DNA from: an uncultured Bacteroidales bacterium
GTDB lineage: Bacteria; Bacteroidota; Bacteroidia; Bacteroidales; FEN-979
Reading direction: 5' to 3'
DNA: 64,000 nt
Assembly (NCBI GenBank): GCA_903945175.1
Contig: CAJAUM010000052.1
Location: forward strand, 85,859-149,858
Under the pieces are notes generated by a model. The model saw only the letters and a list, made by a program, of their open reading frames with translations, did not search any database and was not told the DNA's origin. Each line of letters starts with the position of its first letter. The first letter of the stretch is position 1. Shown piece by piece: positions 60,801 through 64,000 of the stretch. The position numbers and the translations under genes are program-made.

Positions 60801-62298
60801 AACCCCACTGGTAAACCTCCGTGTTCACATCAGGTGTTACTGAAAATGTGAGATTGTTGGTTCCGGCGCAAAGTGTTTGGGCCGGTTGGTTAAATACCAA
60901 AGGCAAGGGGCTCCGAAATTGCACTAATGAGGGAACTGCTTCTGAATTTGTACTACTGTACCACCATGTATTCATTGTGTGCAAATTCCCATTCCCCCAC
61001 GGATGGCAACTTGAGGAAGGGGGACATGTCTGTAAAGAATTATTTGAGTTTATTAAAGTGTCGTTATAATAGATTTCAGGATTAGCGCCAGTAGGAGCAA
61101 CCAAGTCAATTTTAAACCCAGAGTTATTAGCTTCAACATCATATAGGGGTAAATTTGTTAGTCCATTTAGATATGTTAAAGAAATTGTAATGGGCACATT
61201 GTTAGGTACAGGAATTGGAGTAAGGGAATTATCGTTTCCATTCCACTCTATTGTATTCCAACCAGTGGTAACATCTTGAGGGATTTTCACAGACACATAT
61301 GGAGAAGGAAAAGATAATTTGACTTGAGCGCTTCCCGCTTTGTTAACTTTAAAGTAAAAAACTATGTGACCGTTACAATTTGGTATTCCGTAAGGTGCAT
61401 CAGGGGGAGTAGTAATGATAGCTCCTAATACTGTGGCTGGAGGAAAAAGTGCAATATCTGGATCAGGAGAATTCAAAAATATTTTGTACTGAGGGAAATA
61501 AGTGTTTTCGTTGGGATGGGACTTTTGTGTATGAATAAAATCATTACCGTCAATTGGTCCGCATCCTGAAATATTACAAAATTGGACCCAAACGCCACCG
61601 ACAAGGTTGTTAAAAGTAGCAGAAGTTATAATAGAATCGTTAGTATATATATAGTTCGGGCCTGATAAGCCGCTGTTATTACCTTGTTGTTGAAATTGCC
61701 ATGCTTGAGAATATACTCTTCCAGGCTTTATGGTGGAAGTCACTGGGTTATAAATAGTAATATCAAATAAATCTAAAGTAAAATTGCCAATACCCGAATT
61801 TAAGTTAAATTCAATAAAATAAGTTCCTGCAGAACCTGGTGAAAAAGTGATTGCATTATAACCACCAATATTACCAGGAATTTGAGTTGGACCTATTTTC
61901 GCTTTTGGTAAATTACTAATGAACCCGGCTGGTGATCCACTTGTTGGCAGACCTTGTTGCGGGAAAACAATCGGATTGCCAGTTGTGTTTTGTCTTATTC
62001 GGAATGAAATATTCGAACTACTTCCTTTAAATCCGAGATAAACTATTTCATCGCTGTTTAATGTTTCAAAATATAATCGTTCATAATTTGCACACCCATA
62101 GATTGCAAATTGAGTTCGATCTCCATTCCAAAGAGGAGGTCCATTACATTGATTTATGAAATCATTACACAAGTAAAGCCATACCTCTGGGTCATTGGAA
62201 AAAACACCTGCATTTAGTTCTTTGGAGCCCTCAGAGAACCCCACAGTACTGCAAAAGAAAAAGAGTAAAACGAGAAAAGGGGAGTAAATTAATTTCAT
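57880..62298 (-). CDS. Very large exported Ig-like / FISUMP protein
   Basis: A 1472-residue secreted protein, the longest in the window. It has a signal peptide (1-22), a unique N-terminal region to about 480 that contains several Cys, and about seven Ig/PKD-like repeats ('CxGxTxSYxxxx ... NPxxGCT'). The C-terminal FISUMP domain has DPRNGISYRTS, CWMVENLRYG, GGFYQWDELIQY, CPPGWHIPSSAEWTEL, FPVRCVKD. The N-terminal region is AT-rich compared with the rest of the gene. It lacks a recognisable sorting domain. Adhesion or matrix function is a guess. Confidence 0.86.
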   Translation of the reverse strand: MKLIYSPFLVLLFFFCSTVGFSEGSKELNAGVFSNDPEVWLYLCNDFINQCNGPPLWNGDRTQFAIYGCANYERLYFETLNSDEIVYLGFKGSSSNISFRIRQNTTGNPIVFPQQGLPTSGSPAGFISNLPKAKIGPTQIPGNIGGYNAITFSPGSAGTYFIEFNLNSGIGNFTLDLFDITIYNPVTSTIKPGRVYSQAWQFQQQGNNSGLSGPNYIYTNDSIITSATFNNLVGGVWVQFCNISGCGPIDGNDFIHTQKSHPNENTYFPQYKIFLNSPDPDIALFPPATVLGAIITTPPDAPYGIPNCNGHIVFYFKVNKAGSAQVKLSFPSPYVSVKIPQDVTTGWNTIEWNGNDNSLTPIPVPNNVPITISLTYLNGLTNLPLYDVEANNSGFKIDLVAPTGANPEIYYNDTLINSNNSLQTCPPSSSCHPWGNGNLHTMNTWWYSSTNSEAVPSLVQFRSPLPLVFNQPAQTLCAGTNNLTFSVTPDVNTEVYQWGYTGTGATIIQGTPSDPSVTVSFAANATSGDITVYGTNTNCNTSPSPTKTLAVTIQPIPDLTTSLTGNGTCSGVAFSFPLTSSPPGANFSWTTPTCSANIALPLPLAGSGNPLTGNVSVSNLVQGTVTYPITPIANGCSGVTKNLVVTVDPKPNITSPSTLSENLCSGETTNITLQSGLAGATINWQVLTGGCTNIVTCPTSGSGSSIVSPLTLISNSSPGSVVYTITPNVGGCFGDAVTHTVNVLQLPPVVLAQFAPVCLNTPAFTLTGGTPTGGTYTLNGTPITTFNPATAGAGTYHIIYTLTDANGCTASDAKDLLVQSLITPNLLGHASACIGVTESFTTDAGMVPASYVWTVSPDGTKVAGANPWEVTITWNTTGTKTIGVTYTDPNGCTTTPGSKNVTVNPLPTPSLVTPDVNVCNNRSYTYTTQPGMTGGYTWEASNPTVNILTPSGNTATVLWNAISPAEWIRVNYVNANGCTAVAPTSYTVNVNPTPLYIVTGSGSVCAGSTSAYQLQGTEKGNWSITSGGSIIPPATNVNSISVNWVSGTSPASSSIDVTYTNTLGCPGTTPTNVNIQPLPITTFTSSTPSPVCQDYPTPSLYTMDAGAPATYLWQVNPSSMAVIADATANPAAITWKLSGTTPQTAQLSMTATTSATTPACSATSSPVTITINPKPNTQLASCFDLVTSRSAKKFMLKGGSPLLTATPLQGEYLISPATSALTFDGTNYYFDPSLVGVPMSFDISYKYSSARYGCPATSTPVTISVLGLNPPCGSTMTDPRNGISYRTSSTLVPGKCWMVENLRYGYAPPTATSPQTDNCIAERNCLASDPTCVNLGGFYQWDELIQYGITAGPAYQGVCPPGWHIPSSAEWTELIDAVVNLPGVPGDGLAGSYLKDQNITNGFDALVNGIYYLDNVWAYTTGTLTGTMFWTSTQDAIYSDRMVARGVNNINYSVSNYPASRANAFPVRCVKD

Positions 62299-62517
62299 AG
62301 TTCCTTCAAAAATGAATATTGAACTCGTGTTCTGCGATTATAATTCAATCGTAATATTACAGTCCATAAAGATACAATTTTTTCGACCCTAACAAGCCAT
62401 ATCAAAAAAGTTTTCAAGTAATTTGCACCGATCATCTTATAACAGACCCCGCAAAGCCCAGAAAGGTTGCCTGTATTTAAAAAAAATCCAGGGTTTATAG
62501 TTCCAACAATTGGCTAA

Positions 62518-62859
62518 TTAAACTCCCGGGAGAACCCCATGAGAATGCGTGGCAGCATTGTATATCTCGATTCCTGTTTTGTCTATTTCAAGAATAAAAC
62601 CGGCAGGATCATGTTCTTCCTCGATCAGTACCGGTTCAATCAAGGAATCAATTTCACGTCGAAGCTGCCATAGCACTGGTACGGTCTCAAAAAAATTATC
62701 TTTAACATGCTTTACAACAATTGCAACATCAATATCGCTGTCGGGTCTTGCCGTACCGTGTGCATAAGACCCAAATAAAATGATCTTTGAAACATCAAAC
62801 CGCTTGATAACAAGGTCGGAATAACGTTTTACCTTGTCGATAGCTGTTGTTTGATCCAT
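62518..62859 (-). CDS. MntA-like nucleotidyltransferase (antitoxin of an MNT/HEPN pair)
   Basis: A 113-residue minimal nucleotidyltransferase with KIILFGSYAHGTARPDSDIDVAIVV, the GS...DxD active site intact. It overlaps the HEPN gene by 31 bases and is transcribed after it, the opposite gene order from the pair at 50666. The 219 bases between this gene and the large FISUMP gene show no gene. Confidence 0.9.
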   Translation of the reverse strand: MDQTTAIDKVKRYSDLVIKRFDVSKIILFGSYAHGTARPDSDIDVAIVVKHVKDNFFETVPVLWQLRREIDSLIEPVLIEEEHDPAGFILEIDKTGIEIYNAATHSHGVLPGV

Positions 62860-63224
62860 TGTTGAAACAAGTTTGTTTGAGCTAACATTTTTTTACATTT
62901 TATTTCAGACAATTCTTTTAACAATCGTTCTTTGTATTCAGGATATCTAGCCTGTATATTCATTGGCTCAATTTTATCCAGGAATGATTTCTGTTCTTCT
63001 GTCATCAACTCCACTATTCCTGACTTTTCTGATAAAAATGCAAGATTATGCGTATGCGGTGGAATCAATCCTGTTGTTGCTGCATAGTAGGCTTTAAGGA
63101 TTTTCTCAATTGTCTGATGACACATAAATCCCACATACAAATATCGTTTGCTGCGAAGCATTGCCTTTGCAGTGTCAATGTCATAATCTGAAAGTTCGAC
63201 CCAGTATTTTATTTTGTCATCCAT
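62829..63224 (-). CDS. HEPN-domain protein (toxin candidate)
   Basis: A 131-residue all-helical HEPN protein (PF05168 type): YWVELSDYDIDTAKAML, YVGFMCHQTIEKILKAYY, HTHNLAFL and NIQARYPEY. The start at 63224 (MDDKIKYW) is preferred over a longer frame with a hydrophobic, non-conserved extension. It is the toxin or RNase-like partner of the nucleotidyltransferase that follows. A minus-strand TATTTTTG element at 63290 may be its promoter. Confidence 0.87.
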   Translation of the reverse strand: MDDKIKYWVELSDYDIDTAKAMLRSKRYLYVGFMCHQTIEKILKAYYAATTGLIPPHTHNLAFLSEKSGIVELMTEEQKSFLDKIEPMNIQARYPEYKERLLKELSEIKCKKMLAQTNLFQQWIKQQLSTR

Positions 63225-63289
63225 GGGTGAAAATCTGAATTGCCAGAACAGTAGATTTATTTTTACGAAGGTAGTTATAAATAATAACA

Positions 63290-63297
63290 CAAAAATA
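63290..63297 (-). promoter_or_regulatory. -7 element TATTTTTG for the HEPN/MNT pair
   Basis: Minus-strand TAnnTTTG match 66 bases before the ATG at 63224. Confidence 0.35.
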
Positions 63298-63320
63298 ATT
63301 TCACCCATTTCTGAAATCAT

Positions 63321-63328
63321 TATCTTTG
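63321..63328 (+). promoter_or_regulatory. -7 element TATCTTTG just before the DUF6922 ATG
   Basis: A plus-strand TAnnTTTG match that ends 4 bases before the ATG at 63333. A start of transcription at or next to the ATG would make the message leaderless. Confidence 0.5.
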
Positions 63329-63332
63329 TCGT

Positions 63333-63635
63333 ATGGCACCAAAAGAGAAACCCCTGTTTAACAAGCGCATTTTCTGGGATGTCAATTTTGAAAAACTTGA
63401 CTACGATCTCAGGGCCAATTTTGTTATTGAACGGGTGTTTGAACGGGGTGATGTGGACGATATCCGCCAGTGTCGCAGGTATTATGGCGATGAAAAGGTG
63501 ACCATTGCTTTGTTGAAGGCAAAATTTTTACCTGAACATCGGATACATTTGGCCAGTGCAGTGATCGATAAACCATTGAATGAATTCAGATGTTACATAC
63601 TGAGACAGTTGAACCCCGGACTTTTTCCCTACTGA
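63333..63635 (+). CDS. DUF6922-family protein (antitoxin candidate)
   Basis: A 100-residue protein: LFNKRIFWDVNFEKLDYDLRANFVIERVFERGDVDDIRQCRRYYG, then a Leu-rich C-terminal half (CYILRQLNP). This matches the DUF6922 family, which is often found next to AbiEii-type nucleotidyltransferases in Bacteroidota and is taken to be their antitoxin. It overlaps the next gene by 46 bases. Confidence 0.78.
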   Translation: MAPKEKPLFNKRIFWDVNFEKLDYDLRANFVIERVFERGDVDDIRQCRRYYGDEKVTIALLKAKFLPEHRIHLASAVIDKPLNEFRCYILRQLNPGLFPY

Positions 63636-64000
63636 AACGGTTGATGACCTTGTCATCGCTTCATCCATTTTCCCTGGTAGGCGGAACGGCCATGTCGCTG
63701 CGCTACGGTCATCGCAGTTCAATAGATCTGGATTTATTCTATCATGAAAAATTTGATCATAAAAAAATTGAAGACGAGCTGAGACAAGTGTTTGGTAATG
63801 ATTTTGGTTATGAGAGCGGGCATAAACAATTTGGAATTTTCTGCTATATTGAGAAAGTAAAGGTCGATATTGTCTACTTCCCTCACCTGCCTATTTCAAC
63901 CATTGAACTGGAAGATGGTATAAGATTATACAGCAATGTAGATATTGGCGCTATGAAAATTCAAGCCATCCTGGGCAGGGGAAGGAAAAAGGACTTTTGG
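63590..64000 (+). CDS. AbiEii/AbiGii-type nucleotidyltransferase toxin, 3'-truncated by the window
   Basis: At least 137 residues, open to the end of the window. Motifs: LHPFSLVGGTAMSLRYGHRSSIDLDLF, the AbiEii core (GGTAL-like followed by R-S-x-DLDLF), then KVKVDIVYFPH and MKIQAILGRGRKKDFW, the latter typical of PF08843. It lies in a different frame from the DUF6922 gene. The C-terminal half is missing. Confidence 0.88.
   Translation, partial: MLHTETVEPRTFSLLKRLMTLSSLHPFSLVGGTAMSLRYGHRSSIDLDLFYHEKFDHKKIEDELRQVFGNDFGYESGHKQFGIFCYIEKVKVDIVYFPHLPISTIELEDGIRLYSNVDIGAMKIQAILGRGRKKDFW

Noticed and set aside
54434..61069. Plus-strand frames opposite the second and third FISUMP genes
   Set aside because: Antisense to clear coding sequence; no domain, start context or promoter.
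1..64000. tRNA, rRNA, complete IS elements, phage genes, origin of replication
   Set aside because: I looked for conserved tRNA arms, rRNA signatures, transposase-IR pairs and dnaA-box clusters and saw none that could be supported.

Overview
The window reads as a chromosome segment of an uncultured Bacteroidota bacterium, most likely of the order Bacteroidales. The grounds are an LpxC-FabZ fusion beside LpxD and LpxA, the type IX secretion regulator PorX, a fused FeoA-FeoB, DUF6427, WbqC and FISUMP-domain proteins, and repeated -7 promoter elements of the form TAnnTTTG. About 53 protein genes are supported. I saw no rRNA, tRNA, CRISPR array or complete insertion sequence.

Layout. 1-3336 (+): a 5'-truncated MurL-type epimerase overlaps a MurD ligase, followed by a secreted glucosaminidase with LysM domains. 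3328-10230 (-): a large membrane-anchored DUF3352-like protein, RNase HII, DUF6427, PurD and a glycosyltransferase. 10319-15358 (+): a surface-polysaccharide block of flippase, two Wzz-type chain-length proteins and an O-antigen ligase/polymerase. 15415-16901 (-): a second LpxD and EF-P. 17009 (+): FkbM methyltransferase. 17812-23019 (-): ABC ATPase, LpxA, LpxC-FabZ, LpxD and an HD hydrolase. 23110-25209 (+): PorX and TsaE. 25195-30505 (-): a respiratory-type operon (Tat-targeted Fe-S protein, NrfD-like fusion, cytochrome c, DUF2339), divergent from an FNR-like regulator at 30702. 31485-38905 (+): alanine dehydrogenase, AroB, AroA, a CCG-domain protein, Tex and a beta-barrel protein. 38953-44396 (-): FeoAB with its small Cys-rich partner, NlpC/P60, a TonB-C-like protein, WbqC and two thioredoxins. 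44501-50216: a zinc-ribbon protein, HutI, a zinc metallopeptidase and FTCD. 50266-64000: an accessory region with three very large FISUMP proteins flanked by nucleotidyltransferase modules (a decayed MNT/HEPN pair, an intact MNT/HEPN pair, a DUF6922/AbiEii pair) and an ATPase remnant.

Themes. Most of the core part builds the envelope: peptidoglycan precursors, lipid A, polysaccharide assembly, iron uptake and control of protein secretion. The clearest metabolic novelty is the overlapping MurL-MurD pair, which implies L-glutamate incorporation into peptidoglycan precursors followed by epimerisation. The second theme is short tandem repeats of 7 or 8 bp (TGACCAA, GGTRACAA, GTYACCCT, GTCACGY and others). 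They sit at gene ends, twice provide the stop codon of a neighbouring gene, and in one case are inserted in frame inside hutI. A separate hairpin forms the end of aroB.
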